A DNA stretch of 64,000 nucleotides from Dendrophyllia cribrosa (Eukaryota > Cnidaria > Anthozoa > Scleractinia > Dendrophylliidae). How positions within the stretch are numbered: position 1 is the stretch's first letter; every line of letters starts with the position of its first letter. A program made the translations under genes and the position numbers. The notes beneath the pieces were generated by a model. The model saw only the letters and a list, made by a program, of their open reading frames with translations, was not told the DNA's origin and did not search any database. The stretch covers positions 18,924,193 through 18,988,192 of the forward strand of contig JAJLRJ010000010.1 in assembly GCA_024195265.1 (NCBI GenBank), read 5' to 3'. Of this stretch, positions 1-12,420 are shown in pieces.

Positions 1-2512
1 ATAAGCAAACAGATTCAAACACTGGCAAAAATAATAGCCCATCAAATTAATGTGCAACATACTCTAATTTAAAGCTGATTCTTTTGGTCTTTAAATGGTA
101 CAGAAGTGCATTCACAGAATGTGGGGTGACAAAGTGTAACCTGGCCTTTTACATACTTACAGGAAATTGGAAACAAAGAAGCTCATGACATAATATTGAT
201 GAACCTTAGCAATAACACAGCTAATACAGTGTAATTTTTACCTTCTTTGGTTTGTGAATTTGAGTGAGAATTCATACAGCAACTAGATTTTCAATTGTTT
301 TTCCAACAATAGATCATCTGGAGAATTGTATGTGGTTGTCCAACAACAACTCCAAGGAATAAACTACTTGCCAGGAGAATTCATACAGCAACTCAAGTTG
401 AGTTTTGCAGGTTAAACATGGCTAGATTTTCAATTGTTTTTCCAACAATAGATCATCTGGAGAATTGTATGTGGTTGTCCGACAACAACTCCAAGGAATA
501 AACTACTTGCCCGAAGATTTCGCTGAACTTGTCCCGGGTGCTAGCAAGTTATTGAACCCTATATCTGCATTCTAAAAAATTCGCTGCTAAAACCAAGTGA
601 ATCGACAGCTTACCAAGTCTTTCATGCGAGTGAAATGAACAACAGCGTGACAAACTGACGCCGTAAATTTTCTATCAAAACAATTAGTCCAGACTTTCTG
701 ATCGCTTATTTTTTTCGGTGTGTAAAATACGATTCTCATTAGAAATCTAGAACATTTCGAAAGGTTGAAATGCTCTTTCCCTAGCAATTGTGAATTTTTT
801 ATCGAAGATTTTTGTTTGTAATTTGATCCGACAACACAAATCTCAGTACAACTTACTATGCAAATCTGGTCACGAATGAACTCGGAAGATCAAAAAAGAG
901 CCGGTACCGAAACATTAATTTTTATTTGACGAACCAGATCTATTAAACCTGAAGAACTTTTTTATCTCACATGAACACACACCGACGAGCACACGGCGCG
1001 AACTTTGCAAAACTGCATGACAACAATGCGACAAAATGTTTTCCTCTTTAATGTACATGTATTACGGTAAAACCGCTTTTATCAAAGTTTATCAGACAAG
1101 AAATCTCAATACACTCTTAAAGAATCATCAACACAACTTTTTCTTTTAATTTAAACAATTCATTTTTTTCCATCCCAATATTTGGCGCGCGGCCAAAATA
1201 ATTACAGCGTTCGCATCATTAATTCCTTGACCATACGATTCCCTATAGAAAAGAAGATTAGCTTGACATTTTGGAAAGGTTTATTCGGAAAGTTTTTCAT
1301 TGAAAGAAATTTACACCATGCTATTTTTAAAAAAGGCTACGGTAAGTACAATGTATACTATGTATACAGGATTGATTTCTCCACCCGAGACACTGCTACA
1401 CAATACGCGCACAAAAGATTTTATCACCGGCCGGAAAAAATATTCGAAAAACTATTCGTCAATTTTACATAGGACAGGAAAAGGCTACGCTCATTTTTAA
1501 ATTCAGCTCAGCTTGAATGTCTATTGTTGGATGCACGACAAGGCTGCTACAACATAATCGCAAAACAAATCAATGATGGTGGTTATTAATAGTCGAGACC
1601 TGACAAAGGGAGTCGAAGAAGTTCAGAGTGTGAAACAGACAACCAAACAGGCTTTGGTGTATTAAACGCGTTATGCTAGGAAACTTTGTCAACTTTGCTG
1701 AGGTGAGCTAATTTTAATTCTGTTATTAAACCTACAGTCTCGGACAGAATAAAAAGAGAAATAACACCTCCCCTCCCCCTATTCAAAGATGGATTCGCAC
1801 AAAAACCAAAACGTGCTATTTTCCCATCACCGAACTGGGGGTGAGGGGTGGTATTAATTTTTCATTTGAAATGTCCAAGATTGTGTCCCGTTCTTGTTGC
1901 ATTTAGAAACTTCTGAAAATTATCTTTTGATGGCGTAAGTGAGTGAAAAAGGTTCAACTTGGTTTTCAGAAAAGATCAATATCGGAATGAGCAGCTTGCA
2001 CACGATCGATAGCGCCGTGAAGTCAAACTTTTGAAAAAATATCTGTCTCGAAAAGGAATGTTATCATTTAGTTTCGCCGAATGAGAGGATTTAGCAGACA
2101 AGACTTCTACTAAATAGTTTTTTTTTCTGGAATTATTCATCTGTTGCATCATTTTTGTCCTAGATATCTTTTTCCATAATGGTGGCTGAAGTTCACGATT
2201 GTAAAGTGTTGTGACACTTTGGGTTAATAAGCAAAACATGCAACTTTCTTGCATACAGTGTAATACGCAAAACTTACTCGCTCAATAAGCAAAAAGTGCC
2301 ACTTTCCTTGCTTAATAACAAGAAAATATTGTCTTTTTTTGGTTAATAACCAAACTTGACATGTCAGACTTGTTTATTACGTAGAAAAGACGGGCTTTCT
2401 GCTTAATAACCCGAGTCCAAAAACTATCTGACTCCTGTTAATAGTTATAAATAATAACATGATACACTGTAAGAGCTGTAATTTATTACAATGATTACTT
2501 GACAAAACTTAC
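1..2512. other. Intronic DNA downstream of PP2A-A exon 4
   Basis: This stretch follows the splice donor of the fourth PP2A-A exon on the minus strand and so lies in the next intron. I looked for the following exon, which in this family continues with a PPLESLATVEE-type segment, and did not find it. The rest of the gene is therefore probably left of the window. Apart from the tandem duplication at 268-513 I see only AT-rich DNA without credible coding potential. Confidence 0.6.
268..513. repeat. Imperfect tandem duplication, about 90-140 bp unit
   Basis: A block of about 89 bases at 284-372 recurs almost unchanged at 424-512. A shorter leading segment containing AATTCATACAGCAACT occurs at about 270 and again at about 379. 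The second copy has about 30 extra bases between these parts. It looks like a local tandem duplication with a small indel; I see no function. Confidence 0.8.
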
Positions 2513-2566
2513 CAATAAGCAGTGCACATGCTCTGGGCCTCCAACCAATGGAGTGAATGTGCCGAG
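2513..2566 (-). CDS. PPP2R1A: PP2A scaffold subunit A, exon 4
   Basis: Fifty-four bases translate to 18 residues beginning LGTFTPLVGGPE and ending HCLL, the segment that follows exon 3 in the conserved PP2A A subunit. An AG acceptor stands at 2567-2568 and a GTAAG donor begins at 2512. The exon is in phase 0 at both ends and continues exon 3 without a break. It covers part of the second HEAT repeat. The protein is the 65 kDa HEAT-repeat scaffold that holds the catalytic and regulatory subunits of protein phosphatase 2A. Very short exons separated by kilobase introns are expected in an invertebrate nuclear gene. Confidence 0.9.
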
Positions 2567-4799
2567 CTACAAAGCAGAGACAAATCAACATAATATTAGT
2601 ACTCTATCTAGGGCAGTCTTGTATTATTATATAGTTAATACAGGGCTTCTGACAGGTCGCTGAAGAGACAAATTCGCGGAAAAAAACGGGAATTTTCAGG
2701 GCAAATTTCACCGAAAAACGATCAGTAAAAAACGGCTGATTTTGCGTGAATTTTCGGGGCAAATTTCGCTGGAAAGCGATTGGTTTTGTGCTGATTTGAC
2801 AAACCTTTTTAATGAAAAAAGACATCAGTTTTGCCAATATTTGGCAGGAAAATGATGACAATTAGCCTGTGCAATAACAACAGCAACAGAAACACAGACT
2901 ACTGTCTTATAAATGTTGCCTTTCTAAAACCTGCGATTTTGCAACACGTTTGGACTATCGTACTTGCCAAGAAAGGAATATTGAAGGCAGTTTGCTATTT
3001 GTTTGACCACGAGGTTCTTTTTACAGAGCGTTTCGCAAAACTTTTGACGAACGGATTCCGAAGTCTGTTCGGAAATTCCAAAGTTGGCGACGAACTTAGC
3101 TCGAAACTTAGTTGCGAACTTCTTTTACCCAGTAAGGAAAAGCAAGGAAAAGCTATCCCAAGCACTGTTAGGGAGAGAATTGTAGACCACTGGCTAGAAG
3201 GTAAAACACCGAAAGATATTGGAAAAGAACTGAGACTCGGCAAACAGACGGTTTCAAATATTGTTGACAACTTTGTTCGTAAAGAACAATTCGAGGCAAG
3301 CAAAGGAGGAAACAAAACCCGCTTCGCACAAACTGATGATGTGAACTACTACGTTGAATACTGCAAAAAAAAATGCAGCCCAGCATTTATAGCATTGAGA
3401 TCCAAAAGAGGTTGGTGGAAAACAATGTTTGCTTTCCTCAAATGTACCATTGCGTTCATCATTAGCCGTAGTTTAATTAACACAAGATCTGGGATATTCT
3501 TACAAGAAACTTCGCCTCTATTCCGCGTGAATCAATAACACAGAAGTTGAAAACAGCCTCATGAACAAAAACTCTGACAAGAAAAATGTCCCTTGAATGC
3601 GTCTAAAGAATGAAAAGCAAATTTTGGGTATTACACTGTAAAGAAACGAATAATATTGCATGTTCTTGTAATTTGCAGATAAATTTAGTGCGGGCAACAA
3701 CTGTCTCGCTTTATAATGCATGCAGTTGCCAGTCGTCTGTAATTTATTTACCCTCGCAATTCCACGATCATCAAACATCTGATGAACAGTTACGAAGTTC
3801 AGATATGTTCAGAAGCCACATTTATTTGAAGTCTGTCCCCTTTGAATCTGTATCCTTCAAAAATAAAAAGTAAGTCGGTAACTTTACTAGTGTAACCGAA
3901 ATATTTACATTTTAATCAAGAAAACTTGGAAAATATTTGGCAGTTTTTCAAATGTAGACAACATCTGTTCAAAGACTTGAATCGCCGTCAAACAAATAGC
4001 AAAGAGATGTTCTAATTTTCTTTTAAAATTAAAATAAAGTGGAATCCTCAGTGGAAATGGAAATTGGTTCGAAAAATTGAGGGTTTGAAAAACTCGGGAT
4101 AAAATTGGACTGAAGCAAGTACCAGTTTTGGTTCGCCCGTATCGGGAGGCTCGCGAAAATTCGGGATTTCGCGTGTGACATGTTTCTATATTTAGGATTT
4201 ACGTTTGAAAAAGAAATCCCCATTTGTGGCTGATTTATTTGGTATCTGGCCTGGTAGACTACATGCACAAAGTTAATTCTTACAGTTGTCACAATAATCA
4301 GTTCATATTCGATTTGTTTACTTGTAATTGTTTTTTTTTTTTGTATATGTTCTCAACTGATTTACTATTGACCGCTTATATTTAAAACATGAAAAACACA
4401 TGTTAAAAATGTTTCAGAGGTTTATTCAAAATCAAACAGTTTAATTTGTTTGAAATTTCCCCATTTAGTGTGCTATACTGTGAAGATTATAGCGCACTTA
4501 TTTGCTTGTCGCGGGTAGCCCCAAAATAGAAAGATATTTAGGAAAAACTGTTTTTCACCATGTTTGTTTACCGTTGCTATGGAAATGCTGATTAGCATAA
4601 AAAGAGCATCATCCAAAACTTTCATCCAAGCCTAACAACTGGTATCAAATTCAGATTCATTGAGCTAAAATAAGATTATGTATAAAAAGTAAAGTGTGAC
4701 CCAAAAAAAACTACTTGGAACCACCTTAAGTCAATATAACACTGCTGCCTGGGCGTAGTGGTTGAACAAGAGGCAAAAGGGAAAAATTCCATTATATAC
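2567..4799. other. PP2A-A intron 3
   Basis: Intron between exon 3 and exon 4 on the minus strand, about 2.2 kb, with GT and AG ends in the minus orientation. It holds a decayed transposase fragment on the opposite strand (3110-3415). The remainder is AT-rich and shows no other feature I can support. Confidence 0.75.
3110..3415 (+). pseudogene. Tc1/mariner-like transposase N-terminal fragment
   Basis: An open stretch encodes a helix-turn-helix segment around IPSTVRERIVDHWLEGKT, followed by an IGKEL..KQTVSNIV helix pair and a GGNK linker. This is the layout of the paired-type DNA-binding region at the N-terminus of Tc1/mariner-related (IS630) transposases. Similarity stops near the residues ALRSKRG; no DDE catalytic domain follows and no terminal repeats are evident. 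It is best read as a relic in a host intron. The match is from recognition of the fold pattern, not from a search, so an unrelated HTH protein is possible. Confidence 0.5.
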
Positions 4800-4846
4800 C
4801 TGCTCTGCAAGAGCTAACAGCACTTCATCTTCATCATAAATGGTAT
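4800..4846 (-). CDS. PPP2R1A: PP2A scaffold subunit A, exon 3
   Basis: Forty-seven bases plus the one base left by exon 2 give sixteen codons reading DTIYDEDEVLLALAEQ, a very conserved stretch of the PP2A A subunit. The acceptor AG is at 4847-4848 and the donor GT at 4798-4799. Exon 2 ends one base into the first codon and exon 3 supplies the other two, so the splice phases agree. Exon 3 ends in phase 0, as exon 4 requires. Confidence 0.92.
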
Positions 4847-6494
4847 CTATAACAAACAAAGGCATTAATCAGGAGTACTGCAAAACTTCAAAACAATGCA
4901 CAGGGTCCAGTGATCTGGAACAAGTTCCGTAATCACAGGTCTATAAGCCGCACTCACAAATAAGCTGCTCCCTGAGTTTAGAAACTCAAATTTTGAAACA
5001 AAAAGGTTTCTTTTAATAAAAACGTAAGTTAGAGAATTGGCTCTACAAAATGTGCATAGATTTACTGTCCTTAATTTCTTGATTCTTTTTACACAAATAT
5101 GCACAGACTTTTTTGTTGTAGGTCATTGGGTCACCTATCTGTGTGGTGATGAATGCGGATAATATTGGCCAGTGTTACAACAGAAAGAGTACAGATCTAT
5201 ACATTTAAGATTGCTACAATTGAAGGGCCAAGAGCATAATCAACCTACAGTATGTCAAATTTAAGACTTTTTTTATTTTTTCACCCTCATTTTATCGTAC
5301 AGCGAATTATATCACAAACCCTTATAAAATTTGCACTAACCCTAAAGGATTTAATTAATTTCACCTAAAAAAAAAAACAAATTTACACTTGTTTACAAAC
5401 TCTTTTCTTTGGTTTCTTTCATTCATCTTTGGTGTTCCTTCATTGCTAAAAGCTTCAAAATATCCAACAATGATAGTGAGTAGTGTTTTGACACAGGTAA
5501 CACACATTCCTGTGATACGTATTTGATGCGGATCCTTATTGTTTAATTTGATTTTTGGTCTCGGAGGCGCTGACAACTCAGTAAGACAAAAAAGACTTTT
5601 TTAGATCATCTAAAGTGAAAGAATTTTTGCTCCATGTTACACACCCCCAATAAATAAAATTTGAATTTCAAGGCTCAAAGTATGATAACCTATTGCAGAT
5701 GTTCCCGCAGATAAGCCGCACCCCTGATTTTTTATTTTGCAGCTTATTTGCCGGTTTTTTATGGAAGTTTTACAATCAGCCAAAAACATTTTTGCACTTA
5801 CATGCACTACAGCCAAGTTATCTTCCAAATAAATAGGCATTATTTAAATAAACAAAACCAAAAACTTAGTTTAGAGAGAATGCAAGAAAGTGTTCCAGAA
5901 ATGTACATAATGTACAACTTAAGACCAGCTCACTCAAAACTTTATTGAGCCCTTAAATTTTAATAACACTGTCCTTCTTATCTACTAACTAAAACACCGA
6001 CGTTTTAGCTGTACTCGCGGATAGGCCGCATTTGGTTTATCTATCGAATCATCCTGTATCAAAAACAAATCCGCCACACTTTCGATGACAACTGCATTTG
6101 TTAATAAACAAACAAATTAGATGTTGTTTGTAACACATGAATAAGATGAGTGATCAGTTTTTTCAATTCAGCGATTGCAGTTTTATGTGGTCAACAGATT
6201 TGGTATTTTTCAGTTTTTTCTCGAACCTCTATTGGACTAAAGGGTGTCTAGCAAATACAACAGAAACAAACCAGTTGTTGAATTGTTATACTGTTTACTG
6301 AACTGGACACTCATTGTTGCTCACATATTATAATAGCTTTTTTTGGTGTACATTTGATCACCAGAGTGGCAAAGTTTAATATATTATTTTTACCAATCAT
6401 GTTGTCCCGAGGAGTGCACAGGCTTAACATTGGTAGGTGCATAATAGTGGTGTGCTAATCAGCGATTATAATCGATGATTGACAGAAAACTTAT

Positions 6495-6805
6495 CAGGGT
6501 TCGTACTCTTTTCAGATTTTTAAATTCCATGACTTTCCATGACCTTTTCCATGACCTTTTCAAATTTTTCATGACCAAGAGTTCAACAGTTGCTTTCAAA
6601 ATTTTATCAAAACGATCATTTTTTAAATTTTTTATCTTGCCTTATTATTCCCACAACGTATGCTGCCTTAGTGATTTTGGACCATGAACATAATTTTCCA
6701 TGACTTTCCATGACCCACTCTTAAATTCCATGACTTTCCAGACCTGGAAATTAAATTATACAATTCCATGACTTTCCAGGTTTTTCCATGACCGTACGAA
6801 CCCTG
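6495..6805. mobile_element. Non-autonomous DNA transposon, CAGGGTTCGTAC termini
   Basis: The element starts CAGGGTTCGTAC and ends GTACGAACCCTG and is flanked on both sides by CTTAT (6490-6494 and 6806-6810), an apparent 5 bp target duplication. Both halves contain repeats of the phrase CCATGACTTTCC, so the subterminal region is a small minisatellite. No coding capacity. CAGGG ends are typical of hAT-type elements; a 5 bp duplication is shorter than the usual 8 bp, so the superfamily is uncertain. Confidence 0.75.
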
Positions 6806-7004
6806 CTTATGGCGATGCAACAATCAATTACACTTGAAGCACAATCGATTGTCACAGGAAGATGAATCCTAATGTCTAAATGAGAAATAGATTAAAATGA
6901 ACCTTTAATATCTTGTTGTATTTTGTCTTAATTGGGGTTAAAAACAGAAAATATGACTGAATGTACCTTACCTGGTGTGGTTTTGGGAAAACAGACAGTC
7001 AATA

Positions 7005-7197
7005 CAGTCAAACCTCTATTAAGCGGTCACCCTCGGGGAATAGCCAACTGACCGCTTAATAGAGGTGACCGCTTAAAATTAAAAGAGGTCAAGTTTACAG
7101 TAAATATGGGGAGCGATTTAATTCGGGGGATTTGTTAAGTGACCGCTTAATAGAGGGTGACCACTTAATACGGTGCCGCTTAATACAGGTTCGACTG
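7005..7197. mobile_element. 193 bp MITE, CAGTCRAACCT termini, TA target site
   Basis: The ends are inverted copies of CAGTCRAACCTSTATTAAG, the interior repeats the phrase GACCGCTTAATAGAGG, and TA flanks each side. The terminal sequence and the TA duplication fit Tc1/mariner/pogo-type non-autonomous elements. No coding sequence. Confidence 0.75.
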
Positions 7198-7937
7198 TAT
7201 TTGCAAATTTGAATGATTTGGAATCGTGCATGCACCTGAGTCCTCTCAATAAAAATTTTGTTCAAGCAAAATAAAAACTGTGCCTGATTAATCTGATCTA
7301 GAATGCTAATAAACCTTTATTCACAAGCAGACCGAAGGAATGAAAAATGCAACAACAAAAAAAACATAAGCAATCTCAAGTTTTAACCTCCCACGGTACT
7401 CTCCTATCTTGTTTGGATTTTAACATGGCTTCTGATGTTGAAACTGCTGAGAGGCCACGTGAAAGACCTTCTTTATGAATTAACCGATTATAATTGATGA
7501 TCGATCGGTGGAGATAATTAGATTATTTCCAATGATCAATTATGAAATCATAACCAATTCCCAACACTAGTGCATAAGGTATGGAGACACAATGAGAAGG
7601 CAAGACTAATACTGTACAAACATGCCAACAGAAGAAGAAACATCAAGAGGCATTAGCTAAACTACTATTGATCACAGACATCCTTTGCAATGGCTTGAAA
7701 ACCAGCTTGCTTCACACACCATTGGTTTCACTGTGGTTTGAATAAAGTTCATCATGATCAAAATTTTGTTTACTGCAATTTAACCCAATGATCAGTTATG
7801 TCATGTAATGTTGAACTTATAATGAATTAATTTCAACTTAGTCACAATTGCATCAAATAATTATGCTCAGATAATATCTTTCGTAGAAAAAGAGTTCTTT
7901 TTGTCCTTCTTGTCAAGTTGCAGAAAGTTGAGTTTAA

Positions 7938-8934
7938 CCCAATGACACCTGAACCGCCCGTAACCGCCCGTACAAGACTCCACTGCTTTAAAAAATTGTA
8001 ACTTTCTCAATCGTGCGAACATTGCCTTAACTAGCAGTTGTGAGCATTGACTAGAAAGTCTTTCAAATTGAGATACCCAATAAACACAAAAAAGTCAGCG
8101 ATTTTTGCAGAATATCAGCGTTTGAATTTGGACAATAACTAAAATTACCGTTTTTAACGTCATAGAAAACAACAAAAATCACGTTTTTGCCTTTAGTTTT
8201 TTTTATTCAAATCATCGTGGCAAACCCAAAAGTCAACATTTACAGCAAAATTCAGTCCTAGTCCTAGCTTAGCAGTGAATTTTTTTTGCTCTTATTCGTT
8301 GCTCGGGTCTAGCTACAGCTTCTTATACCAGTGCATACTCACCTTGCCTCGATTTTCAACATCACCACCGCAATGCATGCTGGGAAATAAACAGATTTTT
8401 TGACAGCGTCCATTCCGTCCTCCACAATTTTCATATATATACTAAGTCCACCGCCACTCTGACCCACCGCCGAAATTTTGCGCTTGTTGTGTTCTCCTGT
8501 GGTCGCAACTTCCAAAATATGCCGCGGTAGGTCGAGAAATTCATCCAGAGTCGAGTCCCAAAGCTACTTCGTTTCCAGGCAGCCATTTTTCCAGTTCAAC
8601 GAGCAACGAGCCAAATTCGTAAACGAAGTACAACACCTAACTCGCTTCATTGAGAAGTGGACTCTGAACTACCTCCAAGCCAGGCAGCTACTAAAGATGA
8701 AAAATGGCTGTGAACTTACCAAAAATCGTAGATAATTCATATTGGACCCTTTATTGCAAATCAACCAAGCAAAATGAGATTGTCACAATGACGTTTCCAG
8801 TAAACTCGAGCCTTCAGTGTTTTAGAACAGCTGCACTTTCAATGGTAACTCCAAATATGAAGTCACGAAATCCTATGGGGCGTGTGTATGCAGAAAATCA
8901 CTCAAAAACGTAAAAATCCTCAGGTGTCAATGGG
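7938..8934. mobile_element. 997 bp inverted-repeat element with TTAA target site
   Basis: The element begins CCCAATGACACCTGA and ends with the inverse TCAGGTGTCAATGGG, flanked on both sides by TTAA (7934-7937, 8935-8938). CCC/GGG ends and TTAA fit piggyBac-like non-autonomous elements. No open frame inside resembles a transposase. Confidence 0.75.
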
Positions 8935-9295
8935 TTAAGAAATAATTATATTATTGGAAGGCAAAATAGGCAGCTGGGAGTTCAAAAGTTCAACGTTACC
9001 AATCTTGTGAATGACCTGAGGTCAACAAAAAGTTGATCACACAATGAACTTTTTTAAAACTGCAGAGTGAAACCAACAGTGCATGAAGCAGGTTGCTTTT
9101 CAAGCCATTTCAAAGGATGTCTGGGATCACTAGTATCTTAGTAGTCAAACAGGCATCAATTATACCAGTAAACAGACTGACTGAGCTTGCCTTATGAATA
9201 TAACCAAGGATGTTTAGGTAAGAACCACTCTTCCATGCATCCCTGGAGTACACTAGCATGAAAAGCATGTATCCTTTAAACATTTTTCCTGTTAT

Positions 9296-10779
9296 ACCGT
9301 AAAATCCCAGTTATAAACCCACCTAGTTCAGGGCTCGAAATTGCGACTAACTGGTCGCCAATGCGACCAAAAATTGAGTGCTGGCGACTAGATTTTTGGA
9401 ACTGGTCGCCAGCTGGCGACTCACGTTTTGTCCGATAACCACAAAAAAAACTTCTGCACCAAAATAAATCTTTTAGTTTATACACCAGCGTATAAGCCGC
9501 ACTTTTTTGCCCAAAATGTTTGCTCAAAATCGGGGGTGCGGTTTATCTGCGGTATTAACATCCGCTGAGTTCTGCAAATCATAGTTTATCAATCGTACTT
9601 TCCAGTGATATAAGTTGACCAGACTTTGAGAGCCTTTATTTGAGGTGTATAACGTGGAGCAAAACTTATTTAACTTAAGATGACGTAGAAAAGTTAGTCT
9701 TGTTTGTCTCACAGAGTTGCCAGAACGCCTCTGAAGCCAAAAATCAAATTGAGCAAAAAGGTCCGCATCGAACATGCAACACACGAACGCGAGCGTTGAG
9801 TTTATAAATTGTGAAATTTAGCCTCAAATTGTCAAAATACCTGTGTTAAAACAGTGCTCGCTATCTTTGTTGGACATTTTGAAGCTTTTAGCAATGAAGG
9901 AACACCGAAGACGAACGAAAGAAGCCAAAGAAAGTCTGTAAACAAGCGGCCATCTTGGTTAACCCAATGTCCTCAATAGAAATTTGCATGGCTACCAAGC
10001 TTGTTGTGGCCTGAACGAACGGCGGGCAAACAAACTTAGCTGCGATCAAAAGAGTGTTTTTTTTTCAATACAGGATGATTCGATGGATAGAAGCAAAGTA
10101 TAGCTCACGTTTCCTAGAGCCAATTCTCTGACTTACGTTTTTATAAAAAAAAAACTTTTTCCCCCAAAAATTTGAGCTTCAAACTCGGGGTGCGGCTTAT
10201 CTGCGAGTGCAGCTTTAATTAATATACGCCGGTTTTACGGTTTGTTGTGAAGAGGTAAAAGCAAGGGTAAAGGACCCTTGTTTGTCTAGTTATGAAAACT
10301 ATGAACTCGGAACGTTTTGTGCTTACCTGCATCTCGAAAAACTAAGAACAAACCATCGCTAAAGACATGTCAGCTGTGAACACTGGTAGCTAACTTTCGC
10401 AAGTCTTTCCTATGCTGCTTCTTTCTACCTATGATTTTTCTTGCATGCAAAGTAACATTTAAGTGTGTTTTATATAAGATACATATTGAATAAAATTGGC
10501 GACCAAAATTTATGATCTGGCGACCAAAATATTCCCATTAGTCGCCAGTTGGCTCCTGAACGAAAAAGCTAATTTCGAGCCCTGTAGTTATAGACTCATG
10601 TTATAGCCCGTCCTATACGTATAAGCATACCACACAGCTCCTCAACCGTAATTCTTTACAAAGAGTTACACTACATTGACTAAAACAATGGTTTACTAGA
10701 TCACAATATGTTTTGCTTGCCAGTTCAAAATGCCTTATGACATTGTATAAGCCCAGGCTTACAACCAGGATTTTATGGC
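9296..10779. mobile_element. Outer MITE split by a later insertion
   Basis: TACCGTAAAATCCCAGTTAT near 9296 and its imperfect inverse near 10779 (a stretch like AACCAGGATTTTATGGCATA) bracket a roughly 220 bp element once the insertion at 9328-10584 is removed. The boundaries are approximate because the ends have diverged. Confidence 0.5.
9328..10584. mobile_element. CAGGGCTCGAAATT-type element, 5 bp target duplication
   Basis: Starts CAGGGCTCGAAATTGCGAC and ends AATTTCGAGCCCTG, flanked by TAGTT at 9323-9327 and 10585-10589. GGCGACCA-rich subterminal repeats occur at both ends. The middle (about 9495-10230) is a further inserted element whose ends carry ATAAGCCGCAC / GTGCGGCTTAT. It shares CAGGG ends and a 5 bp duplication with the element at 6495-6805, so the two probably used related transposases. 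Non-coding. Confidence 0.7.
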
Positions 10780-10990
10780 ATATGCATAGCTGTGTGTTAA
10801 CAGAAACTGTTATACACTGGGTTAAATTTTTACATCAGAGAATATGGTAACCTATTGTTTTTCTAATGTTCACAGATAAGCGGCACCCCCAATATTGAAT
10901 GAACATTTTAGATAAAGAGGTGTGGCTTTTCTAGGAGAACATGCACAAAGGCAAAAGGTTACCATATTTTCTGATGTAAAAAAGGATTAA

Positions 10991-11196
10991 CCCTTTCACT
11001 CCTAAGAGTGCCATACATCGAAATTCAAGAAAAATTCTAAATTTCATTTTATAAAATATCGAAAAACAAATGGTACCATGCAAAAGTACAGCCAAAGAGG
11101 TTTCATTTGAATGGTCACACCATAGGATTTCATCAACAGACTCAAAAGTTAGAACCACACTACATGTCTCCATAATTGACTCTGGGAGTGAAAGGG
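10991..11196. mobile_element. 206 bp MITE with TTAA target site
   Basis: CCCTTTCACTCC at the left and GGAGTGAAAGGG at the right form the terminal inverted repeat, and TTAA stands directly outside both ends. The CCC ends and TTAA again fit a piggyBac-like non-autonomous element. No coding sequence. Confidence 0.8.
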
Positions 11197-12195
11197 TTAA
11201 GGGACAAGACAACACAGATGCCCGAAAAATGACCCTGAATTAAGTGGTGTCGTGTCTTTGTTGTTAATTTAATAAAATGGGCTCTTCATTTTCTTGATTA
11301 GTATGACGACAACACTCTATTCTGGCAAGCTGATGGCCCTGATAGAGTATGAAAGATTTTGGACAAAAAGTTCACTGTAGCATCACTCACCTTTTAAACC
11401 TGTTGTTAAGAAAGATGAAACCAAGACTCATTCACTAAAAAAATTGCACTGTTTGTAGCCACATCAACATCAGCCACAGTACAAAGCACTAACTGCTCTG
11501 TTTTCAGACTTTTACACCAGATTCATGACTCACCATCCACAAAATATTCAACTGTCATGAGCTCATTTTGGCTCAATTTACCACTCTTTGCTTCTTGTCA
11601 TAGATAAAGTTAACCTGTCACTTATTACTATCAAACAGTGTAATTATAAAAGTTTTTACCATAAAAACGATCAATTAAGGGAACTACCAAATTTGACAAG
11701 TATTAAGATTACACCTATCCTATAGTTGTGATATCCTTTCATATAAACGTTCAAACTTTTCAACAAAGAAAATACACCTAGAGTTTAGCTACACCGCCAG
11801 TTTAGGCTGTAAACGGACAGCTCTCTTTTGCTGTAAACAAGGATCATAATTCCAAGGCTTTCCTCAAAAGTAAACTCTAAAACCGCTAATTTTACATGTA
11901 TTAAACTTAAACGTACCAACTAGTCACTGTCAATCCACCGATTTCAATAGAAAACAAAGTAAGCTTATCTACTTCATATTAAAGCATACAAAAACAAATG
12001 CAATAAATGCTCACGTATCTAAGTATACTTTTTAACGAAAAGGAATACAAAACATGCAAAAACGTTTTCTTTAACGAAACAACTTCATAACTGCAACTAC
12101 GTACATGTCTGATCTGATCATCATTTTGCTTAACAAGAACTATGTGCACATAATTCTAACGTAACGTTTTTAAGGCAAAACTACTTGGACATTAC

Positions 12196-12286
12196 CTGTT
12201 AGAAAAGGTATCAGTTCACTTCTTGTTCTTTCCACACCCAAAGCCAAGGCAATAGTCGATAGTTTCTTGATGGAATTTAGCCGCAA
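12196..12286 (-). CDS. PPP2R1A: PP2A scaffold subunit A, exon 2
   Basis: Ninety-one bases encode [17 protein letters not shown], then [13 protein letters not shown], plus one base of the next codon. This is the near-invariant first HEAT repeat of the PP2A A subunit. The acceptor AG is at 12287-12288 and the donor GTAAT begins at 12195. The join to exon 1 is phase 0 and the exit is phase 1, completed by exon 3. No stop or indel is present, so the gene looks functional. Confidence 0.95.
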
Positions 12287-12420
12287 CTACAAAGTGTTTA
12301 CGAAAAGTCAGAAGCTCGTCGAAGACTCAAAGCTCACGCACAGCAGAACATAAAATAATTCAGGAAATGCTGCATGAAAATAGGAAACCAACTAGAAACA
12401 ACCAAGGTTTGTTTTAATAC

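Larger units (their letters stand above)
4847..12195. other. PP2A-A intron 2, rich in DNA transposons
   Basis: A 7.35 kb intron between exons 2 and 3 on the minus strand. It contains at least six inverted-repeat elements with recognisable target duplications, listed separately. Scattered copies of a motif like ATAAGCCGCAC near 4950, 5710, 9495, 10195 and 10875 are fragments of one further repeat family. I found no protein-coding gene in it. Confidence 0.7.

Noticed and set aside
1182..1500. Possible small proteins in the left 2.5 kb
   Set aside because: They lack a true ATG or any motif, overlap each other and lie in an intron of the PP2A gene.
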